Shown here: in pieces, positions 1-5,277 of the stretch
Layout: each line of letters opens with the position of its first letter
Position numbering within the stretch: the stretch's first letter is position 1
The notes under the pieces: model-generated
The model's input: the letters and a program-made list of their open reading frames with translations, nothing else
Told to the model about the DNA's origin: nothing
The model's database searches: none
DNA from: Clostridiaceae bacterium
GTDB taxonomy: Bacteria; Bacillota; Clostridia; Saccharofermentanales; DTU023
Assembly: GCA_012798865.1 (NCBI GenBank)
Contig: JAAZMK010000076.1
Span: 1 to 5,936, forward strand
Direction of reading: 5' to 3'
DNA: 5,936 bases
Translations under genes and position numbers: made by a program

Positions 1-1
1 A

Positions 2-1030
2 GGCGAAGCCCTTGAAGGCGTTGAGTTCCAGATTCAAGACAAGGGCGGGAACGCCCAACGATTCGTTTACGACTCAGCGTTGAACGCCTACGTATGGGAA
101 GAATTTGCCCATGCGGGCAATTCATCCATACTGACTACAAACGCTGCCGGTACGATCCTGATCTATGGACTCCCTATCGGCGAGTACGAGTTTTCTGAAA
201 CAAAAGAATCGCCCGGCTATAAGCGTCTGCGCAACCCCATCGCGTTCACAGTGAAGGACAACTCCGACGTCACGTCTCCCGTTGTCATTGACCTTGAAAA
301 CGAGATGAACGAGGTCACGCTTGAGAAGACCGACCTTGTGACGGGCAACCCTGTTGTGGGCGCGGTCATCCAAATCTTCGATGAAGCGGGCGACCTAGTA
401 CGTGAAGTCACGACCGATGAGAACGGACAAGTCCTGATTAAAGGACTCCCCGCCGGCACGTACACATTCCGCGAAGTCCTTGCACCCGAAGGCTACATCC
501 TGAACGAAGAGACATTCACGTTTACGATTGACGAACAGGGTAACGTCACTGGCGTCACTGAGTTTACGAACGAGCCGACCTCGCTTACCATCGTGAAAGA
601 AGATAGGGAGAATGGGCAACGGCTTGAAGGAGCAACGTTCGAGCTCTATCGCTTGCGCGACGGTGAAGAGTCGGAGCTGATGCGCTTCCGTCTGGAAGAT
701 GGCGTGTACATTGCCGATGCGACGGGTGATCTTACGTCCGTTGTTTCGAACACTGAGGGTACAATCTCCATCTTGCGACTTCCCTATGGCGACTACCGCC
801 TTGTGGAGACAAAAGCTCCGAAGGGCTATGACTTGAACGAGAAAGCAACGGACGTGACGCTGTCGGATGACGGCGAGACATTAATCGTGACGCTTTTGAA
901 CGAAGCGTCAGTTCCACCGGTGGAAACGGGCGAGAACTTTCCTCTCCATGCCATGCCATTCTTCATGCTCACGGTCATCTGTCTTTCGATCGCACTGTAT
1001 CTCGGTAGGAGGTGGAAAACGCTGAGCTGA
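2..1030 (+). CDS. Sortase-anchored SpaA/Cna-B repeat surface protein, C-terminal part (5' end outside window)
   Basis: The frame is open to the left edge, so 342 residues of a longer protein are visible; the TTG at 80 is internal, not a start. Three Cna-B (SpaA-type) beta-sandwich domains follow one another: about 2-313 (incomplete), 314-580 and 581-907. Each ends in a G-L-P/R-L-P turn plus a Glu box (ETKESPGY, EVLAPEGY, ETKAPKGY). Domains two and three begin with a lysine strand (LEKTD, IVKED), and all three close with an Asn-Glu strand (LENEM, FTNEP, LLNEA). This is the Lys/Asn/Glu set that forms intramolecular isopeptide bonds in this family. The C-terminus is a wall-sorting signal: PPVETG at 914-931, a hydrophobic segment at about 947-1006, then RRWK. 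The protein should be secreted, cut between Thr and Gly by a sortase and linked to peptidoglycan or built into a pilus. The ligand is unknown. The family call is secure; adhesin or pilin role is inference. Confidence 0.93.
   Translation, partial: GEALEGVEFQIQDKGGNAQRFVYDSALNAYVWEEFAHAGNSSILTTNAAGTILIYGLPIGEYEFSETKESPGYKRLRNPIAFTVKDNSDVTSPVVIDLENEMNEVTLEKTDLVTGNPVVGAVIQIFDEAGDLVREVTTDENGQVLIKGLPAGTYTFREVLAPEGYILNEETFTFTIDEQGNVTGVTEFTNEPTSLTIVKEDRENGQRLEGATFELYRLRDGEESELMRFRLEDGVYIADATGDLTSVVSNTEGTISILRLPYGDYRLVETKAPKGYDLNEKATDVTLSDDGETLIVTLLNEASVPPVETGENFPLHAMPFFMLTVICLSIALYLGRRWKTLS
914..1027 (+). other. Non-canonical cell-wall sorting signal (PVETG, membrane span, basic tail)
   Basis: The last 38 residues of the surface protein have the three-part layout of a sortase substrate: PPVETGEN, then a hydrophobic run of about 19 residues (PFFMLTVICLSIALYLG region), then RRWKTLS. 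The pentapeptide reads P-V-E-T-G rather than L-P-x-T-G, so the proline normally at position two is displaced to position one. Thr-Gly is kept. A dedicated, perhaps pilin-class, sortase may recognise it; no sortase gene is in the window. Confidence 0.8.
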
Positions 1031-1047
1031 CACGCTAAACAAAAAAC

Positions 1048-1086
1048 GCCATCGGATGTCTCATCCGGATGTCCCATAGGGATGGC
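1048..1086. repeat. Short tandem repeat with competing hairpins downstream of the surface-protein gene
   Basis: CGGATGTCTCATC (1053-1065) is followed at once by CGGATGTCCCATA (1066-1078), a 13-bp tandem repeat with two differences. The same stretch can fold in several ways: CGGATG (1053-1058) with CATCCG (1062-1067) around a 3-nt loop, or GCCATC (1048-1053) with GATGGC (1081-1086) as an outer stem. It lies 18 nt after the stop at 1030. No T-tract follows on the plus strand. On the minus strand the inner hairpin is followed after six bases by six Ts (complement of 1041-1046). It could be a weak or Rho-assisted terminator; that role is not shown by the sequence. Confidence 0.4.
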
Positions 1087-1092
1087 AGAATA

Positions 1093-1281
1093 ATGACGTC
1101 TCCAGTGACATGCGCTTATGGATGCTCCTGGAAAGAGGCAAACCGTAGAAAAGAATACCGGGCGGAAACTAGTTATGAATATAAAAAGATGACAGACGAA
1201 GAACAGCAGTACATAGCTGAATTGCTCCGTGCCGATCTTGAGAAAATACTGTTCGAGATGATTGATCAGACGAAAGAATAA
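1093..1281 (+). CDS. Doubtful small hypothetical protein (62 aa)
   Basis: The frame is also open from an ATG at 1069, but that start lies inside the repeat/hairpin. The ATG at 1093 has a weak AGGG 11 nt upstream. The first half is basic and looks unstructured (CAYGCSWKEANRRKEYR). The last 30 residues (from MTDEEQQYIAELL to MIDQTKE) look like an acidic amphipathic helix with heptad-like Leu/Ile spacing. I recognise no family. No signal peptide or membrane segment is present. It sits tail to tail with the minus-strand membrane protein gene, 55 nt from that gene's stop. It could be a real small protein, the end of a degraded gene, or chance; the convincing helical C-terminus is the only reason to list it. 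Confidence 0.3.
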   Translation: MTSPVTCAYGCSWKEANRRKEYRAETSYEYKKMTDEEQQYIAELLRADLEKILFEMIDQTKE

Positions 1282-1322
1282 ATCAGACCCTTTGCCTTGA
1301 AGAGCTCACACCGGATGTTGCA

Positions 1323-1776
1323 AGCCCTTTTCAGCATCAGTCGTCGGCTATCTTAATAAGCACATCGAAGAGACGGTCCTTGGGGACACATATCACCTTT
1401 TGATCCGTATTGTTTTTGTAGAATATCCTGAAACTGACCGACTTCAGCTCATCGTATTTCTGTCCCATCATGGCGCCGAGCAACCACCCGCGGTCGCCCG
1501 CGACCATGTAGCCGAATCCGGCACGTTCAAGGGAGTCATCCTTTGTTACGACGTTAACATCCGTGATTTCCACTCTCCTGACGCCATGCTTTTCCATTTT
1601 TATTTCCGCAGAAAGATGGGAGATGAATTTATATATTTTGGCAAAAATGAAAAGCCCCGCCATCAATGCGAGTATGATCAGACCGTACTTGAAAAATTTA
1701 CCAATAGCTTTCTCAATATCAACAGCGTTCACCACTACGTACAATTGAAAGTGCAACATGTCTATTGAGCCCTTTT
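1323..1776. repeat. 9-bp direct repeat bracketing the minus-strand gene
   Basis: AGCCCTTTT occurs at 1323-1331 and again at 1768-1776, just outside both ends of the gene at 1337-1759 (6 and 9 nt from its ends). This is the geometry of a target-site duplication around a one-gene insertion, but no terminal inverted repeat or recombinase is present. Chance is a serious alternative for nine bases. Confidence 0.2.
1337..1759 (-). CDS. Small single-pass membrane protein of unknown function
   Basis: A 140-residue product reads from ATG at 1759. Residues 1-25 are mildly amphipathic. A membrane segment covers about 26-42 (GLIILALMAGLFIFAKI), followed by a basic/amphipathic stretch and a soluble C-terminal domain of about 85 residues. 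That domain has a glycine-rich turn (RAGFGYMVAGDRGWLLGAMMG, about 80-100), then a beta-like strand with YKNN and a short helix ending at LFDVLIKIADD. The pattern of Gly-rich loop, x-F-x-Y-K, Cys, and L-F-x-x-L-I recalls small Bacillota envelope proteins of unknown function, but I cannot name the family. With Lys after the span and no signal cleavage motif, the larger domain may be cytoplasmic. The ribosome binding site is weak (AAGGG, 10 nt upstream). It stands alone, convergent with the surface-protein side and divergent from the radical SAM operon. The opposite-strand frame is a shadow. Confidence 0.7.
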   Translation of the reverse strand: MLHFQLYVVVNAVDIEKAIGKFFKYGLIILALMAGLFIFAKIYKFISHLSAEIKMEKHGVRRVEITDVNVVTKDDSLERAGFGYMVAGDRGWLLGAMMGQKYDELKSVSFRIFYKNNTDQKVICVPKDRLFDVLIKIADD

Positions 1777-2061
1777 GTGCGTATCGTCACGGTTAAAACC
1801 CGGCAATTTGTTTGGATACCATCGAGCGATGTCTTGATCGTACGTGACATACATCGTCACATTAACTTTAGCAGGTTTTTTCAATTCTTTCTATTCAAAC
1901 GTCTCTATGGACATGAGCTTTACGAATACTCTTGTTTGTTGCATGATAGTTATTGGACAGATGGAATGACACGTACAGAGAGTATTTTCACGCAATTGTG
2001 GATGAAATTCCTTCCCGCATATTCAGAAAAAATGTCGACCACAAGACGTTCAAAAGAATAA
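1765..2061 (+). pseudogene. Unrecognised or decayed ORF with an LHD..W...TR motif
   Basis: A frame open from TTG at 1765 encodes 98 residues. Its middle part (about residues 48-72) reads YGHELYEYSCLLHDSYW followed by TDGMTRTES, which is protein-like. The order Tyr-Gly, Leu-His-Asp, then Thr-Arg faintly resembles the core of DUF1353-type phage-associated proteins. However, the usual upstream G-F-x-T-D-x-A-S-x-P signature is not there, so the match is weak. There is no ribosome binding site. From about 1953 a second frame with good composition overlaps it (see next entry), as expected if one gene was broken by a frameshift. It fills the otherwise gene-free interval between the minus-strand membrane protein and the radical SAM gene. 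I call it a possible remnant, not a working gene. Confidence 0.22.
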
Positions 2062-2156
2062 TCGGTTTGCCGTTGCTTCCATTGAAAAGAGGTATAACAG
2101 ATGAAATCTACACCGAGTCGCAAAGCCGGAAAAAGCAGCCGCGTTCTTTTGTCTGA
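1953..2156 (+). other. Overlapping plus-strand frame before the radical SAM gene, possibly a remnant
   Basis: From TTG at 1953 the frame reads DRWNDTYREYFHAIVDEIPS then IFRKNVDHKTFKRIIG, a helical, charged stretch that looks more like protein than noise. It then runs 56 nt into the radical SAM coding region in another frame, where it loses coding character. There is no ribosome binding site, and stop TAG at 1947-1949 lies just upstream. It may be the shifted C-terminal part of the frame that starts at 1765. No family is recognised. Confidence 0.18.
2087..2092 (+). promoter_or_regulatory. Ribosome binding site of the radical SAM gene
   Basis: AAGAGG lies 8 nt before the ATG at 2101 and supports that start. 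No in-frame alternative with a better site is seen nearby. Confidence 0.7.
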
Positions 2157-3441
2157 AACAAAGAGTGTTTGCCCCATATGTCTTGAAAGGATTGATGCAC
2201 GTTATACGGCGGGCGCTGATGGTGTTTTCCTTGAAAAAGATTGTCCCGATCACGGGTCTTTCTGTGTTTTTGTCTGGGACACTCCGTTGGGCTTTCTTAA
2301 ATGGAAGACGCGTGTCTTCGATGAACCGGATTTCAGGAGTGATTGCCCATACGGTTGTGGTATCTGCGAGCACCACTTGCAGGAAACGTGTTGCGTCTTA
2401 ATCGAGCTAACGCAACGATGTAATCTCGGCTGTCCCATCTGTTTTGCCTCTTCCGGCGGGGGAGACGTTGTCGATGACCCTGATCTCACGACGATTGCCG
2501 GTTGGTACGACATGCTGATGGAAAACGGCGGACCGTTCAACATTCAACTCTCCGGCGGGGAACCGACGATGCGAGATGACCTGCCGGAAATTATCCACTT
2601 GGGACGGGAAAAAGGGTTTTCATTTTTCCAGCTTAATACGAATGGTTTGCGGATTGCCAACGAGATTGGATATATTGAAAAGCTTAAAGAAGCGGGACTT
2701 TCAACAGTGTTTTTGCAATTTGACGGCTTTTCCGATAAAGCGAACTTCGCGCTCCGAGGGCGCCGCGTCATAGAGGAAAAGCTCCGCGCGGTGCAACGTT
2801 GTAAAGAAGCGCATATCGGAGTCGTGCTCGTGCCAACAGTCATGAGGGGCGCAAACGATGATGAAGTCGGAGATATACTGCGCTTCGCGGCTGACAACAT
2901 GCCTATTGTGCGCGGCGTTCACTTTCAACCTGTTTCTCTTTTCGGCAGATATTCCGCAGGAGATGATGCGCGTATCACTTTCCCCGAGCTGTTTGTAAAG
3001 ATTGAGAGGCAAACGGGCGGGCAGCTAAAAAGGACTGACTTTTTGCCATCAAACGCCGAGCATCCTCTCTGCGGATTTCATGTGGACTATACGGTGAAAG
3101 ACGGAAACTGGACACTGTTAAGTAGTGGCGGCGACGGGTGCAGTTGCGGTATATCGAGTCTTCAGGCAAGAACAGTTGTGGCAAGAAAGTGGACGGCTCC
3201 CGAAAAGATCGTTCCGTCAGAAACGACGACCTCCATTGATGTCTCATCTTTGGACGGTTTTTTAATGGAGCGGCAGAATACGACGCTAGCGATTTCAGGC
3301 ATGGCCTTTCAAGATGCGTATACGATGGATTTAAACAGACTTCGCCGTTGCTATATTCATGTGGTTTCCCAAGACGGGAAGCTGATTCCGTTTTGCAGTT
3401 ATAATTTGAGTTCGGATACGGGAAAAACCTTATATCGATAA
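2101..3441 (+). CDS. Radical SAM protein with extra N- and C-terminal cysteine motifs (COG1964-like, possibly TrsS-type)
   Basis: The 446-residue protein has the radical SAM cluster motif C107-NLG-C111-PI-C114, which binds the [4Fe-4S] cluster that cleaves S-adenosylmethionine. The SAM-contacting GGE motif is at 152-154 (SGGEPT), and an N-T-N-G strand is at 179-182. Before the core lies a C24-PI-C27 ... C48-PDH51-G module and then C82-PYG-C86-GI-C89 with TCC at 96-98, the N-terminal layout of COG1964-type enzymes (relatives include the pterin methylase MJ0619 and archaeal tetraether lipid synthase). The C-terminal part adds C324, C347-S-C349, C417 and the ending IPFCSYNL...GKTLYR, which from memory matches the family named radical SAM (seleno)protein TrsS. 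Extra cysteines could hold auxiliary Fe-S clusters or zinc. There is no in-frame TGA, so this is an all-cysteine form. It is cytoplasmic, and its substrate is unknown. The GTPase gene follows by 70 nt. The superfamily is certain; the subfamily is moderately sure. Confidence 0.9.
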   Translation: MKSTPSRKAGKSSRVLLSETKSVCPICLERIDARYTAGADGVFLEKDCPDHGSFCVFVWDTPLGFLKWKTRVFDEPDFRSDCPYGCGICEHHLQETCCVLIELTQRCNLGCPICFASSGGGDVVDDPDLTTIAGWYDMLMENGGPFNIQLSGGEPTMRDDLPEIIHLGREKGFSFFQLNTNGLRIANEIGYIEKLKEAGLSTVFLQFDGFSDKANFALRGRRVIEEKLRAVQRCKEAHIGVVLVPTVMRGANDDEVGDILRFAADNMPIVRGVHFQPVSLFGRYSAGDDARITFPELFVKIERQTGGQLKRTDFLPSNAEHPLCGFHVDYTVKDGNWTLLSSGGDGCSCGISSLQARTVVARKWTAPEKIVPSETTTSIDVSSLDGFLMERQNTTLAISGMAFQDAYTMDLNRLRRCYIHVVSQDGKLIPFCSYNLSSDTGKTLYR

Positions 3442-3499
3442 CTTGAAAACAGGTTGTCGATCGAGAATGAAAACAGTTGCAACTATTTGTCGATTGAAC

Positions 3500-3505
3500 G
3501 GAGGG
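3500..3505 (+). promoter_or_regulatory. Ribosome binding site that fixes the GTPase start
   Basis: GGAGGG ends 6 nt before ATG 3512. The frame is open further upstream to a TTG at 3443 and an ATG at 3467, but neither has a ribosome binding site. The extra residues (GCRSRMKTVATICRLNGGID) look non-coding. Confidence 0.85.
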
Positions 3506-3511
3506 ATCGAT

Positions 3512-4639
3512 ATGTCACAAGCCAAAGCAAAGTATATGGTAACAAGCGGATTTTTGGGAGCGGGAAAAACGACGTCAATGATTGCTTTCGCGCATGTCAT
3601 TGACAAACGCTATGGAAAAGCTGCCATTTTGGTCAATGACCTCGGCGCGGACAACATTGTCGATGCCAGCTTTACTGCAACGACAGACATACTGACCATG
3701 CAGATCGCAGGCGACTGCATCTGTTATCAGCATGAAAATCTCGTTGACAAACTCAATCAGCTGGTCGATCAAGGCGCCACGGTCATTATGTCCGATATTC
3801 CCGGTTGCGGTATCGGGGCGCTTGAACATGTGTATCTTCAGCTTGCTGAACGTAGACCGGGTGAGTTTGATTTGATGCCTTTCACCTGCATCGTGGATCC
3901 CGAGCGTCTGCGCTTACTAATGCCTGAAGCGGAGCAGATCAATCTGCCTGCCGAGATGCGTTTCCTGCTTGAGGCGCAAATGGCTGAGGCCGATATCATT
4001 GTGCTGAATAAAGTGGATTTGATCAGTGTCGAGGAACAGGAAAAACGCGTGGAGTTCATTAAGGCTTCATTCCCGGACACTCCGGTCTTTTCGATGTCCG
4101 CTCTTACTGGGGAAGGAGTCGAAGAGGTTGTTGACTATCTGATGACCCACAAAGCCGCGGCTGTGCATCGTGAAATCGGCTATGGTTCGGAAGCGTTTAT
4201 CGCCGCTGAGAATTTATTGAGCTGGTACAACCGCCGCGTGTTCTTTGAAGAAAGGGACGACAAGAACATTGATTTTAACAAGGTTGTCGAAGACATTTTT
4301 AATCACGTTCGCGAGGGTCTGAAAGCCAGCGACAGTAACGTTCCCCACTTGAAAGCGTTTGCCGCCGGCGAGGGAGACGATTTTGTCAAAGCGAGCCTGA
4401 TCGGCATAGATTACGACGTTGAATATGACCGAAAATTAACACAGCCTTACAGCGCGATTTCGCTTGTCATTAACGCACGTGCCGTCGCCGATTCACATGT
4501 CATGGCGGATATCGTCGAAGATGCACTGGTTGCAATTGCGGACAAATATAACCTCAGGACTCGAACATTCTTTGTCGAGACGTTTGGAATGATGGAGGAA
4601 GGACGAGGTGACGGAGGAAGGGCCTCGCGTTATGAATAA
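3512..4639 (+). CDS. G3E-family (CobW/HypB-like) P-loop GTPase
   Basis: The 375-residue product has the full GTPase set: Walker A G13-FLGAGKT20, a D95-x-x-G98 switch region (SDIPGCG), the guanine-specificity motif N166-K-V-D169, and a G5-like S196-A-L. The start TSGFLGAGKTT and the V-N-D-L-G at 41-45 are typical of COG0523/CobW relatives, which insert or allocate metals and cofactors (Co, Zn, Ni, Fe) to partner enzymes. The conserved CxCC metal site of that family appears here as G67-D-C69-I-C71-Y72, with the third cysteine replaced by Tyr. The C-terminal half (about 215-375) has no histidine-rich tail and looks like a CobW-C-type partner domain. It is cytoplasmic. It lies 70 nt after the radical SAM gene on the same strand, with no terminator seen between, so it probably serves that enzyme or the same pathway. 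The metal or cofactor cannot be read from sequence. Confidence 0.88.
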   Translation: MSQAKAKYMVTSGFLGAGKTTSMIAFAHVIDKRYGKAAILVNDLGADNIVDASFTATTDILTMQIAGDCICYQHENLVDKLNQLVDQGATVIMSDIPGCGIGALEHVYLQLAERRPGEFDLMPFTCIVDPERLRLLMPEAEQINLPAEMRFLLEAQMAEADIIVLNKVDLISVEEQEKRVEFIKASFPDTPVFSMSALTGEGVEEVVDYLMTHKAAAVHREIGYGSEAFIAAENLLSWYNRRVFFEERDDKNIDFNKVVEDIFNHVREGLKASDSNVPHLKAFAAGEGDDFVKASLIGIDYDVEYDRKLTQPYSAISLVINARAVADSHVMADIVEDALVAIADKYNLRTRTFFVETFGMMEEGRGDGGRASRYE

Positions 4640-4765
4640 CTTTGTTCAGCGATTGTAGAGAGAATTGAAAGATTTTCTAAATCAGTTTGGTCTGAAAGTC
4701 TTGCTGAGCAAGAGCGAGATAACGCATATGGTGAGATGAACGGTGCAAACTATCGGATGAATTGA
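4632..4765 (+). pseudogene. Decayed start of a third operon gene
   Basis: ATG 4632 overlaps the end of the GTPase gene by 8 nt and follows GGAGGAAGGG (4613-4622), the usual set-up for translational coupling. The frame gives MNNFVQRL, then TAG at 4656-4658, then RELKDFLNQFGLKVLLSKSE... to TGA at 4737-4739. A second frame, continuing that of the GTPase after its TAA, reads AIVERIERFSKSVWSESLAE... to TGA 4763-4765 and has even better protein character. Together this suggests a gene beginning that suffered a nonsense change and/or frameshift and then lost the rest, since the DUF4143 stub begins at 4750 from the other side. The original function is unrecognisable. A short leader-like ORF of eight codons is the alternative. 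Confidence 0.3.
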
Positions 4766-5037
4766 ACCAGATAGAATGGCAAGTAAAGTAAATCGTCGCT
4801 CTTCTTCAAATTTTTGGTGTGGACGACGTACTTTGAATGAATCCTGTCTGAATATTTTTTCGAAAACTCATCAATCGACCTGTGCACTCGATATGTCGAT
4901 GATTTTACTTCAATGGGACTGACTTTATGGTCGTCTGCCAATAGGAAGTCCACGTTGAAATTCCTCTTTTGAGTTTCATCAAAATAAGTGTTATAAAACA
5001 ACTCGATCATCAAAAAGTTTTGACTTCTATACTGTTC
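4750..5037 (-). pseudogene. C-terminal stub of a DUF4143-type AAA ATPase
   Basis: The minus-strand frame ends naturally at 4750 and carries ELFYNTYFDETQKRNFNVDFLL, then HKVSPIEVKSS, then a helix and DDLLYLPFYLVQFI. This is the end of the DUF4143 domain that follows the AAA module in a common family of bacterial and archaeal ATPases (full length about 400 residues). The D-F-L...P-I-E-V-K-S core is nuclease-like (PD-(D/E)xK-type). Only about 95 residues remain: the frame meets TGA at 5038-5040 and the sequence beyond, read in the same frame, shows no family resemblance. The P-loop module and the start are missing, and there is no ribosome binding site, so this is a remnant left by deletion. It is convergent with the radical SAM/GTPase operon. 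The family assignment is by recognised motif pattern only. Confidence 0.72.
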
Positions 5038-5108
5038 TCATTTGATTGAGCGTTGAATCTGTTGTCTTTCTTTCGCAGGTTAGTGGGCAATTCTTTTTAT
5101 ACTGTTCT
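5028..5108 (+). repeat. 11-bp direct repeat at the edge of the ATPase remnant
   Basis: TATACTGTTCT occurs at 5028-5038 and 5098-5108, exactly 70 bp apart. The first copy spans the point where the ATPase frame ends. The second abuts the candidate promoter. It could mark a deletion junction or be chance in AT-rich DNA. Confidence 0.3.
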
Positions 5109-5110
5109 TT

Positions 5111-5139
5111 TTGCCGGAACGCTTCGGTTAGTCTAAACT
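5111..5139 (+). promoter_or_regulatory. Candidate housekeeping promoter for the hydrolase gene
   Basis: TTGCCG (5111-5116) and TAAACT (5134-5139) match four of six bases each of the -35 and -10 consensus and are 17 bp apart. Transcription would start near 5146 and give a leader of about 130 nt before the ATG at 5278. The match is moderate, and a start elsewhere in this AT-rich stretch is possible. Confidence 0.4.
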
Positions 5140-5141
5140 AA
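5128..5141. promoter_or_regulatory. Operator-like palindrome over the -10 region
   Basis: TTAGT (5128-5132) and ACTAA (5137-5141) form an inverted repeat around CTAA and cover the candidate -10 box. A dimeric repressor bound here would block transcription of the hydrolase gene. No regulator gene is in the window. Confidence 0.3.
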
Positions 5142-5212
5142 TAAGTGAATGTTTTCACGCTATTTTACTTGCTGAATATTCCGGCCTCGTTTTACGGAAC
5201 GATGGTTCAACT

Positions 5213-5242
5213 TGCGGCGGGACGGCGGTGCCGCCGCACCGT
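5213..5242 (+). promoter_or_regulatory. GC-rich hairpin in the hydrolase leader
   Basis: TGCGGCGG (5213-5220) pairs perfectly with CCGCCGCA (5231-5238) around a 10-nt loop. An alternative, mutually exclusive stem is CGGTG (5226-5230) with CACCG (5237-5241). It sits in otherwise AT-rich DNA, 26 nt upstream of the ribosome binding site. No T-tract follows, so it is not a classical terminator. It may slow transcription or stabilise the message. It does not match a riboswitch I know. Confidence 0.4.
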
Positions 5243-5263
5243 AATATCCACTTGCTGTGGTTT

Positions 5264-5270
5264 GGGGAGG
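5264..5270 (+). promoter_or_regulatory. Ribosome binding site of the hydrolase gene
   Basis: GGGGAGG lies 7 nt before ATG 5278, a strong site that supports this start. Confidence 0.8.
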
Positions 5271-5277
5271 TTTTTTC

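Noticed and set aside
80..82. TTG as the start of the surface protein
   Set aside because: The same frame is open upstream to the window edge and the residues before it (EALEGVEFQI) are typical Cna-B strand sequence.
1400..1768. Plus-strand 122-codon frame opposite the membrane protein gene
   Set aside because: It is the antisense shadow of 1337-1759, with no ribosome binding site and unusual His-rich composition.
1844..1860. Inverted repeat GTGAC/GTCAC with 7-nt loop, and ATCGTCAC repeated at 1783-1790 and 1853-1860
   Set aside because: Too short to separate from chance, and there is no promoter nearby that it could control.
1939..1967. Promoter for the radical SAM operon (TTGCAT, 17 bp, TGGAAT)
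   Set aside because: It matches only three and four of six consensus bases in AT-rich DNA; too weak to list.
3443..3511. Earlier starts (TTG 3443, ATG 3467) for the GTPase
   Set aside because: They have no ribosome binding site; the extra residues are not protein-like, and GGAGGG precisely precedes ATG 3512.
4656..4658. In-frame TAG read as pyrrolysine
   Set aside because: The frame ends again at 4737 after only 26 further codons and does not resemble a methylamine methyltransferase.
4699..4713. Hairpin TCTTGC-TGA-GCAAGA as terminator of the radical SAM/GTPase operon
   Set aside because: The stem is short, there is no T-tract after it, and it lies in what looks like former coding sequence.
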